From Chloroflexi bacterium UBA6622 (GTDB lineage: Bacteria; Chloroflexota; UBA11872), in the NCBI GenBank assembly GCA_002433065.1, contig DJHK01000028.1, forward strand, positions 178,840-242,839: 64,000 bases of DNA. The letters are read 5' to 3'. This document shows, in pieces, positions 1-8,561 of this stretch; position 1 is the first letter of the stretch, and every line of letters starts with the position of its first letter. The translations under genes were made by a program, and so were the position numbers. The notes under the pieces were generated by a model, which was not told where the DNA came from, searched no databases, and saw only the letters and a list, made by a program, of their open reading frames with translations.

Positions 1-287
1 GCTTTCTTCAGGATGTTGTAGCCAAGGGTGAATACGTGATGTCTCGACTCCGCACGAGGGCTTCTAAGGGTTTGGGTATCACTGATGTTCGTGGCCTCGG
101 TCTGATGATCGGCTTTGATATGGAATCAGAGGATGCGGCGGATCAGGTTGTGTCTAGAGCCCGTGACAATGGTTTGCTGCTTATCAAGGCGGGAGCCGCG
201 ACTCTGCGAATTGTTCCGCCGCTTACTGTCACACGCGACGAACTTGAACAAGGGCTTGAAGCGATTGATGTGGCTCGGGGTGTGTAG
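1..287 (+). CDS. argD: Acetylornithine/class III aminotransferase, C-terminal fragment
   Basis: Only the last ~95 codons are present; the reading frame is open from base 3 and the gene begins outside the window. The visible part has the C-terminal small domain of PLP-dependent class III aminotransferases: a V-R-G-L-G-L-M-I-G segment, then N-G-L-L-L-I, then a L-R-I-V-P-P-L-T-V block, as in acetylornithine and succinyldiaminopimelate aminotransferases. The catalytic lysine lies upstream of the window. argH begins 41 bp downstream on the same strand, which favours the ArgD role (N-acetylornithine from N-acetylglutamate semialdehyde) over GabT or ornithine aminotransferase. That choice is inferred from context. 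Confidence 0.8.
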   Translation, partial: FLQDVVAKGEYVMSRLRTRASKGLGITDVRGLGLMIGFDMESEDAADQVVSRARDNGLLLIKAGAATLRIVPPLTVTRDELEQGLEAIDVARGV

Positions 288-328
288 CGGTACTCTGTTC
301 TATCGGATGAGGAGATAACGAGAACCAA

Positions 329-1765
329 ATGTGGGGTGGACGTTTCGACAAAGCCCCGGCTGATCGTGCGCGAGCATTTACCCGCTCGTTTCCTATCGAC
401 CGGCGAATGTACCGGGAAGATATTGTGGCCAGTCGGGCTCATGCGGCGATGCTTGGTCGCTCTGGCTTACTTCCCCAAGATAGCGTTCGCGCAATTATTG
501 AGGGGCTTGATGGCTTACTTGAAGAACTCGTCGCATGTGGTGGACCCTCCCTTACCGATGATGAGGACATTCATAGTTTTGTCGAGAGGGAATTGACTGA
601 GCGTATAGGAGAGGACGGGCGTCGACTTCATTTTGCTCGAAGCCGTAATGATCAAGTGGCGACAGATTTTCGACTCTACTGCAAGGGTTTTAGCCTTCGC
701 CTTGCCGATGCTCTTCTGGATCTTATGGAGGTGCTGGTAACTCGTGCGGCGGAGGAGGCAGAAACAGTTGCTCCTGGTTTCACTCATTTGCAGGTTGCTC
801 AGCCAATCACGCTTGGCCACTATTTTTTAGCGCTAACTGAAATGCACGAGCGTGATCTAGCGGAAGTGATTCGGGCTTTTTCGGCGGCTGATGTATGTCC
901 GCTCGGTTCCGGTGCGTTGTCTGGTGTTCCCTATGACATCGACCGTGAGGGCGTTGCTGAAGAGCTGGGTTTTAGTCAGATTTCCCGAAACAGTCTTGAT
1001 GCTGTGGCGGATCGCGATTTTGTCACAGTTATCCTCAACGCTTGTGCTGGACTGGCAGGGCATCTGTCACGGTGGTCAGAGGACCTAGTGGTTTGGGCTT
1101 CACCTGGTTATCAGCTCATACGATTTGACGAGGCCTATTCAACAGGCAGCAGCATGCTTCCGCAAAAACAGAATCCGGATATTGCGGAGCTAACCCGGGC
1201 TCGGGCCGCTTCGGTTTTGGGCGTTGCAGTTGGATGGCAGGCGACACTTAAGGGAGTGCCTCTTGCCTATGGCCTTGATTTGCAGGAGGACAAACGCGCT
1301 GTATTCGGTGTTGAGGACGACCTTCTAGTTGGACTTTCTGCGATTACGGGTGCGATAGCGACTGCCACGATTGATCGTGCGCGCATGGCCGACTTGGCCC
1401 GTCAGGGGTATCCCGAAGCCATCGAGATCGCTGATTATCTTAGTGAATTGGGCCTTCCATTTCGTGACGCTCATGCTGCTGCAGGACGGCTGGTTCGGCT
1501 GGCTGAATCAAAGAATGTTGCGCTGCTAGGCTTGGATGATTCGGATTTCTCCGACGTGGATGCGAGGCTTCCAGGCGAGATAAGAAACCGGCTTGATTTA
1601 CGGGGAATCGTGGATCGACGATCTTCATATGGAGGCACTGCACCTGCGCTGGTGGCAGATGAAGCCAATCGCGCGCGACAACGTATTGACTGGAACCGTG
1701 ATCGGCTGCGGGAACTTGTTAGAGATGGACTACCCCAACCGTTGCGAGGAATCATTGGCGACTGA
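329..1765 (+). CDS. argH: Argininosuccinate lyase
   Basis: This is a full-length 478-residue member of the fumarase/aspartase superfamily, cleaving argininosuccinate to arginine and fumarate, the last step of arginine synthesis. It starts with the ArgH-typical M-W-G-G-R-F, has the T-H-L-Q-x-A-Q-P substrate loop near residue 155, and carries the superfamily signature G-S-S-M-L-P-Q-K-Q-N around residue 280, which includes the flexible catalytic serine loop. ATG was chosen because W-G-G-R-F is the conserved beginning. It lies 41 bp after the argD fragment on the same strand and is probably co-transcribed. Family members are cytosolic homotetramers. Confidence 0.95.
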   Translation: MWGGRFDKAPADRARAFTRSFPIDRRMYREDIVASRAHAAMLGRSGLLPQDSVRAIIEGLDGLLEELVACGGPSLTDDEDIHSFVERELTERIGEDGRRLHFARSRNDQVATDFRLYCKGFSLRLADALLDLMEVLVTRAAEEAETVAPGFTHLQVAQPITLGHYFLALTEMHERDLAEVIRAFSAADVCPLGSGALSGVPYDIDREGVAEELGFSQISRNSLDAVADRDFVTVILNACAGLAGHLSRWSEDLVVWASPGYQLIRFDEAYSTGSSMLPQKQNPDIAELTRARAASVLGVAVGWQATLKGVPLAYGLDLQEDKRAVFGVEDDLLVGLSAITGAIATATIDRARMADLARQGYPEAIEIADYLSELGLPFRDAHAAAGRLVRLAESKNVALLGLDDSDFSDVDARLPGEIRNRLDLRGIVDRRSSYGGTAPALVADEANRARQRIDWNRDRLRELVRDGLPQPLRGIIGD

Positions 1766-1848
1766 TGTGTCACAAGTTCTAGCGCTACTCCCTCCACAAC
1801 CGTTGGGTTCATGGACGTGGCTTGTTCACGTGGATGTTTACAGTGCAC

Positions 1849-2625
1849 ATGAGTAACCCGGTCAAATTGTCAGTCGTCATTCCTGCGTACAACGAAGAGA
1901 ATCGACTTGGAGAGACGCTTGAGGCTGTGGAGGGATGGGCGTCTGACGGCAGGGGTATTGTTGAGGTGGTTGTGGTGGATGATGGATCTCGAGATGACAC
2001 GTTACGGGTTGCCCAGTCTTGGGCGGCAGGTGTTGCCTCACGTGGGAATTCAGTGCTTCCGATGGTTGTCTCGACGATCCACCGTGGAAAAGGATCAGCA
2101 GTTGCCAAAGGGATCTTGACTGCCAAAGGTGCGGTTCGGGTTTTTATGGATGCGGATCTTGCGATCCCTATGGGATATGTAGATCGTGTTGTCGAAGAAA
2201 TTCGTCGCGGCGCTGATGTCGTGATCGGTTCACGTGAGATTGCGGGGGCACAGCGTCGTGGTGAGCCCTGGCTTCGTCATTTGATGGGGAGGTTGTTCAA
2301 TCGAATTGTGGCTGTAATTGCGATTAAAGGTATTCGTGATACTCAGTGCGGGCTTAAGGGTTTTTCTGCTGATTCGGCCGAGGAAATATTTAACCGTGTG
2401 CTGCTATATCCCGCAGATGCTGACTCGATCAACAATAGTCGAGTAACGGCTTTTGATGTCGAGGTGTTGGCCATAGCTCGTGTGTTAGATAAGTCGATCG
2501 TGGAAATCCCGGTGGAGTGGCGACATGTTGCTGTGAGCAAAGTTCGCCCGTTACAGGATGCGGTACTGATGTTTCGAGAGGCTATGGTGGTGCGATGGAA
2601 TCTATGGCGAAGGCGCTACGGATGA
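1849..2625 (+). CDS. Family 2 glycosyltransferase (dolichyl/polyprenyl-phosphate glucosyltransferase-like)
   Basis: This is a 258-residue GT-A glycosyltransferase: S-V-V-I-P-A-Y-N-E-E near the N-terminus, V-V-V-D-D-G-S-R-D-D, and the metal-binding M-D-A-D motif near residue 100. The C-terminal part, with R-H-L-M-G-R-L-F-N and D-T-Q-C-G-L-K-G-F, resembles ALG5/DPM1-type enzymes that put a sugar from a nucleotide sugar onto a polyprenyl phosphate. No C-terminal membrane helices are seen. An in-frame ATG at 1822 would add nine residues; 1849 was preferred because the conserved fold starts right after it. The lipid acceptor and the sugar are inferred. The next gene is another glycosyltransferase. 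Confidence 0.82.
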   Translation: MSNPVKLSVVIPAYNEENRLGETLEAVEGWASDGRGIVEVVVVDDGSRDDTLRVAQSWAAGVASRGNSVLPMVVSTIHRGKGSAVAKGILTAKGAVRVFMDADLAIPMGYVDRVVEEIRRGADVVIGSREIAGAQRRGEPWLRHLMGRLFNRIVAVIAIKGIRDTQCGLKGFSADSAEEIFNRVLLYPADADSINNSRVTAFDVEVLAIARVLDKSIVEIPVEWRHVAVSKVRPLQDAVLMFREAMVVRWNLWRRRYG

Positions 2626-2780
2626 AATCTGATTTCCTGCTGATTTGTGTATGCATTTTCTAGAAATCTTGGTGTGGCCCAAGCTGTTGCCAGATGTGCT
2701 TGAGTAGCAATCGGATGTTATTAAGGCGCAGACTTTGTTTGGTTAGTTGATGGTCTGGGTTTCTTTGTTCGTTTGGAGAG

Positions 2781-2894
2781 ATGTATCACGTGCGACAAAT
2801 GTTGCTTCGAAAAGCGGAGAGCATCACAGATGTTTCTTTTACGGGCGGCGGCTTGCTATTTCATGACCGGACCCTGTACCGCACGGTGATTTGA
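2781..2894 (+). CDS. Possible 37-residue small ORF before the GT4 gene
   Basis: A 37-codon ATG frame sits in the 270-bp gap between the two glycosyltransferases. It is preceded by a GGAG at 2775-2778 (rather close to the ATG) and ends one base before the GTG of the next gene, as a coupled leader or small partner would. The peptide is basic in its first half and has a G-G-G-L-L-F-H-D stretch in the second. No family is recognised and it has no clear membrane helix. It could be a chance frame; the remaining gap (2626-2780) shows nothing recognisable. Confidence 0.25.
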   Translation: MYHVRQMLLRKAESITDVSFTGGGLLFHDRTLYRTVI

Positions 2895-2895
2895 C

Positions 2896-4458
2896 GTGAA
2901 TATTACGGTGTTTGATGGCTGGTTAGAGACGCTCGGTGGTGGTGAGCGGCAAGTGCTTGCTGCCGCAGGCGCGTTGCGAGAAATAGGTTTGGTGACTGTT
3001 GTGTCACATCGATCCATCGAGTGGTCGTCGGTTACAGAGCGGGCTGGAGTTGATCTTGATGGGATTGAATATCGACGTGTTGCTGAAAGACCTCATCTTG
3101 GTGTGGAAGATCTTGGTTCTAACTGCCAATTATTTGTAAATGGTACGCACCACAGCTTGGTTCGAGGTGAAGGGGTGCCGTCGGTTCGATTTGTCTATTT
3201 TCCTGCTCGGCTTCCAGAGTGGCAGATACGAGTCGTTGGGGGTTGGGTGCGTCGGTTGGGTTTGGCTATCGGGGCTGCCCAAGAATCTACGGGTTGGTAC
3301 GGGTCAGAACATAATGGTGCCGGCCGATACCGGCAGTCGGATGGGATCGGCCATATTGCTGTTCGTGCAGGAAGCCAGGTCAGATTCTGGTTAAGCGCGA
3401 TGGGGACCGATAGTCGGGCATATACGATTACTTCAACTCACGGAGAAACTCTTGTACAAGGTGAGGCTGGAGAAGCCGGGGATTTTTCGCCGAGTCCTTG
3501 GACCTCGGTGCCAGACGACGATGGGGTAATCGTGAAATCTGATGCCTGTGTTTCACCGGCCTCAGGGGAGAGTCGTCTACTTGGCGTTGCTCTGGGCTCT
3601 ATAGAGGAAAGAGGTGGGCCTCTTCGATCAGGCTTCCAACGATTAACCCGACGTATAGCTCCTCCGCTTGGAGCCTGGTCTGCCGACAACATTGCTGAGC
3701 GTTACAGACAAGCCTTGGCTTCTTATGACGTTGTAACACCCAATTCGCATTACACGGCGGCCTGGCTTAAACGTCGGTGGGAAATAACAGGGCCTGTAAT
3801 TGAGCCTCCGGTGATTACCGGATCGAAAAATGTTAGGGGCAAGGATCCATTAATCGTATCTATCGGAAGGTTTTTTGCAGGAGGCCATAACAAGAAACAT
3901 CTCGAAATGGTATATGCCTTTCGTCAGTTATGCGCTGCAGGACTGGTGGGGTGGCGATTGGCGCTCGTAGGAGGCGTAGGGCAGCGATCTTCGGACACGG
4001 CGTACCTTGAACAAGTTCAGGATGCTGCCCATGGAATGCCGATTGACATTCTTCCGGATGCTGATGAGCAATTGGTGAGTGATCTTCGAAGGCGAGCGTC
4101 CATAGGATGGCATGCGGCTGGTTACGGAGAATCGAAGCACAGACACCCGGAAAGATTTGAGCATTTTGGTATGGCGGTTGCAGAGTTAATGGCTGCCGGG
4201 GCTGTGCCGGTGGTATATGACGGTGGAGGTTTGCGGGAGATCGTCGAGCATGGACATAGTGGATTCCGATGGCGATCCCTCGACGAACTCAGTCGTTGGA
4301 CTTTAGGTCTCATTCGTAATGGGCGAGAACGGGAATTAATTGGATCTCGGGCGCAAGAAAGGGCATCGACGTGGTCGCTTTCTTTATACCAGGGTCGAAT
4401 GCTTAAGCTAGCCTCCCAGTTGATCGAGGAGAAATCCGCTACTAAAACAGTTGGTTAA
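2896..4458 (+). CDS. Family 4 glycosyltransferase with an inserted domain
   Basis: A 520-residue GT-B glycosyltransferase. Residues 1-110 form the N-terminal Rossmann half with the G-G-G-E-R glycine loop near residue 14. Residues ~255-500 carry D-V-V-T-P-N-S-H-Y-T-A and the nucleotide-sugar half with the retaining GT4 E-x7-E motif (E422 and E430) followed by G-A-V-P-V-V-Y. Between the halves is a ~115-residue insertion (about 130-245) rich in G, S and T that does not look like glycosyltransferase sequence and may be a small beta domain. The GTG start at 2896 gives the N-I-T-V-F-D-G beginning. Likely cytosolic, acting on an envelope glycan or glycolipid; acceptor unknown. Confidence 0.82.
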   Translation: MNITVFDGWLETLGGGERQVLAAAGALREIGLVTVVSHRSIEWSSVTERAGVDLDGIEYRRVAERPHLGVEDLGSNCQLFVNGTHHSLVRGEGVPSVRFVYFPARLPEWQIRVVGGWVRRLGLAIGAAQESTGWYGSEHNGAGRYRQSDGIGHIAVRAGSQVRFWLSAMGTDSRAYTITSTHGETLVQGEAGEAGDFSPSPWTSVPDDDGVIVKSDACVSPASGESRLLGVALGSIEERGGPLRSGFQRLTRRIAPPLGAWSADNIAERYRQALASYDVVTPNSHYTAAWLKRRWEITGPVIEPPVITGSKNVRGKDPLIVSIGRFFAGGHNKKHLEMVYAFRQLCAAGLVGWRLALVGGVGQRSSDTAYLEQVQDAAHGMPIDILPDADEQLVSDLRRRASIGWHAAGYGESKHRHPERFEHFGMAVAELMAAGAVPVVYDGGGLREIVEHGHSGFRWRSLDELSRWTLGLIRNGRERELIGSRAQERASTWSLSLYQGRMLKLASQLIEEKSATKTVG

Positions 4459-4480
4459 GCACCGGTTGGTGCGTTTGTTT
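4459..4480 (+). terminator. Possible intrinsic terminator after the GT4 gene
   Basis: A perfect 5-bp stem (GCACC/GGTGC) with a GGTT loop begins just after the GT4 stop codon and is followed by GTTTGTTT. The stem is short and the T tract is interrupted, so this is a weak terminator candidate. It separates the glycosyltransferase genes from lysC. Confidence 0.35.
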
Positions 4481-4551
4481 GCTGCTTACTTCACCGGTAA
4501 GGGGTTTTGGTTGCTAGCATCGAATCGATCTATGCATGCTGTTGGTCGTCG

Positions 4552-5781
4552 GTGACACTTATTGTCCAAAAGTTTGGTGGGTCCTCACTCGCGACACGCG
4601 AGCGAATCCGTGCTGTCGCGGATCGGATTCATGACTCGCTGAGTGCCGGCGATAAGCTGGCTGTGGTGGTTTCGGCGATGGGGGACACCACTGATGATTT
4701 AACCGAGGCAGCAGGTCGGATAAGTGCGCGTCCACCTGAGAGAGAGATGGATGTTCTCCTTTCGACAGGTGAACTAGTTTCAGCTGCACTAATGTCGATG
4801 ACGCTCAATGAGCTTGGTCGAGATGCCGTGGCGCTATCCGGGCCACAGGCTGGTATTCGAACTGATGGCCGGTTTGGCCGTGCAAGAATAACTGAGATCA
4901 TCCCAGCAAGACTGCTACAGGAAATCGAGGCGGGTCGAGTACCCGTGGTAGCAGGTTTTCAGGGTCTCGGGCTTGATGGTGACCTTGTTACATTAGCTCG
5001 AGGCACCTCTGATACTTCAGCAGTCGCGGTCGCGGTGGCGTTGGCTGCTGACAAGTGTGAAATTTACACCGATGTGGAAGGGATCTTCACGGCTGATCCA
5101 CGCATTGTGTCTTGTGCTCAGAAGCTTGATCTCATTGTTTATGAAGAAATGCTTGAAATGGCTAAGCTAGGGGCGCGTGTTATGCATCCCCGTGCTGTTG
5201 AGATAGCGGAACATTTTTCGCTGCCAGTGATGGTACGGTCGAGCTTCAGCGATAACGCAGGGACGGAGATCGTGGACGAGTCGGCAATACAAATCGAAAC
5301 AATGCAACGTGTTCGAGCAATTGCCCACGACATGGATGTTGCCCGTGTGACGGTTAGAGGTGTGAGCGATAGGCCGGGATTAGCCAATGCGGTGTTTGAG
5401 CCGTTGGCCACGCGACATATAAACATCGATGTCATAGTTCAAAATGTTTCAGATGGTGGAAAGACCGATATTTCATTCACTGTCTCTGAAAATGATCTTG
5501 ATACGACCCTGGATCTTGTGAGGCCCGTAGCAGCTGAAATCGGCGCACATGATGTTGTCTCGTCAGCGCAACTTGGTAAGGTCAGTATTGTCGGCGTGGG
5601 TATTCAGAGTACTCCAGGAATTGCAGCGCGAATGTTCGGGTCGCTTGCGAGCGCTGGAATAAATATTGTGAGCATCACTACTAGTGAGATCCGAATAACT
5701 TGCCTTGTAGACAAGAACGATGTGGCTCAGGCGGCTGTGGTTCTTCACACAGAGTTCGGTTTGGATGAGCCCACAAAATGA
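4552..5781 (+). CDS. lysC: Aspartate kinase
   Basis: Phosphorylates L-aspartate, the committed step towards lysine, threonine, methionine and diaminopimelate. The protein begins V-T-L-I-V-Q-K-F-G-G-S-S, the aspartokinase ATP-binding signature. The middle has R-G-T-S-D-T-S-A and the E-I-Y-T-D-V-E-G-I-F-T-A-D-P block, and the last ~150 residues are two ACT domains (P-G-L-A-N-A-V-F; T-P-G-I-A-A-R-M-F) that bind inhibitory amino acids. The GTG at 4552 was chosen because the conserved beta strand starts there; an upstream TTG at 4507 would add 15 unrelated residues. The stop overlaps the DUF151 gene by 4 nt, so the two are translationally coupled. Confidence 0.94.
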   Translation: MTLIVQKFGGSSLATRERIRAVADRIHDSLSAGDKLAVVVSAMGDTTDDLTEAAGRISARPPEREMDVLLSTGELVSAALMSMTLNELGRDAVALSGPQAGIRTDGRFGRARITEIIPARLLQEIEAGRVPVVAGFQGLGLDGDLVTLARGTSDTSAVAVAVALAADKCEIYTDVEGIFTADPRIVSCAQKLDLIVYEEMLEMAKLGARVMHPRAVEIAEHFSLPVMVRSSFSDNAGTEIVDESAIQIETMQRVRAIAHDMDVARVTVRGVSDRPGLANAVFEPLATRHINIDVIVQNVSDGGKTDISFTVSENDLDTTLDLVRPVAAEIGAHDVVSSAQLGKVSIVGVGIQSTPGIAARMFGSLASAGINIVSITTSEIRITCLVDKNDVAQAAVVLHTEFGLDEPTK

Positions 5782-6290
5782 TTCCAATGATCGTTGACAG
5801 TATTCGTGTGAATCTCATCAACCCAAGCCGCGTAATGTTGTTGCGTGAGCACGATGGTCCTAGATATCTCGCGCTCGTTATTGGAAACGGTGAGGCAGAT
5901 GCGATAGCCGTAAGACTGCAAAGTCAAGAAGTTCCCAGACCGTTGACTCATGACCTTCTCAATAAAATGGTTGAAGATTTGGGTGGATCGGTGGTTCGAG
6001 TAGCAATTACGGAACTAGTGGACACGACGTACTACGCCACCATTTTTATGGATATCAATGGGACGCCGTATGAATTAGATGCCCGACCGAGCGACGCCGT
6101 GGCTCTGGCCATTCGTGCAGACGTACCTATCCTTGTACATCCGGACGTTCTTGATCAAGCAGGGTTCGAGCCCGATCAGGATGGTGAGTCGAGTGATCAG
6201 GATGAGGATGAGTTCGTAGCCGAGGAAAAACTAGGTGTGTTTCGAGAATTCATCAATGAGTTGGATATTGATGACCTCGGAAAGACATAA
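5778..6290 (+). CDS. Bifunctional nuclease family protein (DUF151)
   Basis: A 170-residue DUF151/BFN-domain protein. Typical family blocks are visible: R-Y-L-A-L-V-I-G near residue 30, R-P-L-T-H-D-L near 55, V-V-R-V-A-I-T-E-L near 75, and L-D-A-R-P-S-D-A-V-A-L-A-I-R near 95-110, the most conserved part of the fold. The C-terminal 45 residues are strongly acidic and probably flexible. Family members in plants have RNase/DNase activity and bacterial ones are found in thermophiles and actinobacteria; the physiological role is unsettled. The ATG overlaps the lysC stop codon (ATGA). A second ATG at 5787 is an alternative start. Confidence 0.85.
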   Translation: MIPMIVDSIRVNLINPSRVMLLREHDGPRYLALVIGNGEADAIAVRLQSQEVPRPLTHDLLNKMVEDLGGSVVRVAITELVDTTYYATIFMDINGTPYELDARPSDAVALAIRADVPILVHPDVLDQAGFEPDQDGESSDQDEDEFVAEEKLGVFREFINELDIDDLGKT

Positions 6291-6336
6291 CTTTTAGTCC
6301 CTCTTATCGTCATCGCTGAGGCTAGTTTGGTTCGTA

Positions 6337-8556
6337 TTACGAGGCGGCTTCGATCTGGACAAATTTGGAAGATATGCCCGATGGATTTATGGCGACAATT
6401 ACCCACGATGTCCCGGCTGTTGCTGAGCCGTTCTTTCTCACAAGTGCTTGGTGAAGACCAAAGGCATGTGATGGGTCGCCCTGTAGCTTGTGGGCTATTC
6501 CGGCGTGTATATCGATAGCCCATACAGTTAGGTTCGTTCCGGCTGTTCCGGCCCCTATTCGAAGAACGTCTTGCCCTTCCTCTACTACAAAAGCAGCGGC
6601 CACCAATGGTCGTTCGGTGGTATCAGGGGAAGCAAGGATGAATTCGAGATTTGTGTGTGTCTTGCTCTGGTGTGTATTCACGGGTGCAAGTGAAGAACCA
6701 AGGTCAGGATGGATTGCAACTAGCTGGACAGGTTCCGATGTTGGGGCTGCGAACGGATCAGGGATTTTCATTGCGAACGCACCACTGCTATCTGTCCATG
6801 CGGATGTTGCTGAGCCGGATCCGGCGGCTATGACAAGAGCCCGTTGTGCTGGTGCGCCTGACTTGATGCGAACACTGCCAACAATATGTTGTTTTTGATG
6901 AGGGCGAGAACTAAGCACGTTGGCAATGTCGATACGATCTCGCAACGGGATATTACGTGAATGTGACACGTCAATATTTTTGCGAGTTTCCCCCAATAGA
7001 TTTGGTGTATTGGAGGTTGCACCGAGATTCCCGTGGCATTGAGCACATGACGAGCTGTACACACTTGCGCCGCGTTCCGTCGTTGGAAGCGATGGTAATC
7101 CACGGATGGGGTTAGCAATCACGACCAGCCCGTAGGCAGGTAATGGTATGTCAGTTCCATTGAACCATCCCTTTTTCCATGGTGCAGTAGCGCTAGTGCT
7201 GATGTATTGACCAGGAGCTACACCTGTGATCCGAATCGTCCGCGGCACATTAGCAAGGTTTACGACAGCAAGCCTGGGTCCAGTATTAGAGCGGATCGCA
7301 AGCGCATCGAGGTCATCCGTCTGAACTATGACGCGAGCGAGTTGTCCTGGTCCTTTGACAAATCGTCGGACAAGCTGGAGTGCTTGGAAAACGGATCCTG
7401 GCTCGTCGGTAAGAGAGCTTGACCAAAGCCCGAAATCTGGCTCCCCACGCGGGGAGAGTCCTGATGGATCACGGGTGCCCTTGTAAACCAGTAAGCCGCT
7501 TGCTCCTTGACGTACGGCACGAAATGTTGCTGATGTTAGAAAGGCTCCATTTATTGGTTCATCGAGCATCGGATCGACTGCGAGATCACCATTGAGATTG
7601 ATTTCTTCTATGTAGTTCGGCCTGCCGTTGGCAATCTTTGTTGTGACGTATACGCGATCTTCAAACCAGTCAAGTCTGTTAGTGAGTACGTCATGTGGCG
7701 TTGTTTCACCTATTTGGAACATGCCGTACCAATGCCAACTTAAGAAGTCAGGGGCTACTTCACTGTCAACTGCTCGAAGGTAGGCTTCCCAATCAAGGTC
7801 TGAAGCAGTCCCACAGACAAAAGTTCCGGACGGGTTCCTCGCAGCTCCAGAGTCAATTGCGTCAAGGGAGGGGCCACCAAGTGAGATCACGCTACGGCCA
7901 AACCTAGAATCTACAGCTGTACGTGTTGCTGAGTAGATTGCGGAATAGTTTGATCCCTGGCCGCACGCATACCGAGTTCCAGCATTCTGGTGGTTGTTGG
8001 GCTCATTCCAAACCTGGTAAGGCCACCTCAAGGCCGCATCGCCAAATCTGTTTTTTAGTTGTTCTATGGCGTTTGCTACGTAAACGCCAAATTCTCTGTT
8101 TCCAACATTATCGAGCGATTCGCTCTCGTGCTGGGAACTCGGAGCACCGCTAGCGGAAAAAATCCACTGTGGTGGGCTAACGAAGCTAATCAGGGGTTCG
8201 GCACCAGAGTCGAGGACTTTTTGGACGAACGTGTGCAGAAATTCCCAATCAATATCGTTGGTAGTAGAGCTTTGAACGGCCGTTCCTAGGAACCGGTGAC
8301 CGACCCATACTCGGACAAGGTCCGAGCCAAGTTGACTTGTTCGATCAATACCGCCATCTCGATATAGGTCGAAAAGCTCATTGGTTCCGAGCTTAAAATC
8401 TAGCTCTCTTGCCAGCCCAGTTGATGGTTTGTCGAAGTCGACGAGAATGTCAGGGGTGTTGCTTCCACCGAGCGTTATCGTTAAGACAATAAGCAGGGCT
8501 GTTAGCAGAGCGGCTCGAAACCAATTACCCCGTCTCCTCTGCAGGGCATTGAGCAT
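6337..8556 (-). CDS. Exported glycoside-hydrolase-like protein with a c-type heme motif
   Basis: A 739-residue exported protein with a basic N-terminus and a single hydrophobic helix (about residues 14-30) acting as signal or anchor. Residues ~40-400 look like a clan-A TIM-barrel glycosidase: W-N-E-P-N at 183-187 with E185 as probable acid/base, H-W-Y-G near 275, and Y-I-E-E-I-N at 315-320 as probable nucleophile strand. A beta sandwich (~405-485) follows. Residues ~493-552 resemble a short cytochrome c: C-A-Q-C-H at 504-508 (coded at 7033-7047), but the usual distal methionine segment reads N-I-P-L-R-D-R-I-D-I-A, with no Met. The last ~180 residues look like one or two Ig/carboxypeptidase-regulatory-like domains. 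Substrate and heme loading are inferred. No close family is recognised for the whole architecture. Confidence 0.7.
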   Translation of the reverse strand: MLNALQRRRGNWFRAALLTALLIVLTITLGGSNTPDILVDFDKPSTGLARELDFKLGTNELFDLYRDGGIDRTSQLGSDLVRVWVGHRFLGTAVQSSTTNDIDWEFLHTFVQKVLDSGAEPLISFVSPPQWIFSASGAPSSQHESESLDNVGNREFGVYVANAIEQLKNRFGDAALRWPYQVWNEPNNHQNAGTRYACGQGSNYSAIYSATRTAVDSRFGRSVISLGGPSLDAIDSGAARNPSGTFVCGTASDLDWEAYLRAVDSEVAPDFLSWHWYGMFQIGETTPHDVLTNRLDWFEDRVYVTTKIANGRPNYIEEINLNGDLAVDPMLDEPINGAFLTSATFRAVRQGASGLLVYKGTRDPSGLSPRGEPDFGLWSSSLTDEPGSVFQALQLVRRFVKGPGQLARVIVQTDDLDALAIRSNTGPRLAVVNLANVPRTIRITGVAPGQYISTSATAPWKKGWFNGTDIPLPAYGLVVIANPIRGLPSLPTTERGASVYSSSCAQCHGNLGATSNTPNLLGETRKNIDVSHSRNIPLRDRIDIANVLSSRPHQKQHIVGSVRIKSGAPAQRALVIAAGSGSATSAWTDSSGAFAMKIPDPFAAPTSEPVQLVAIHPDLGSSLAPVNTHQSKTHTNLEFILASPDTTERPLVAAAFVVEEGQDVLRIGAGTAGTNLTVWAIDIHAGIAHKLQGDPSHAFGLHQALVRKNGSATAGTSWVIVAINPSGISSKFVQIEAAS

Positions 8557-8561
8557 GCTAA

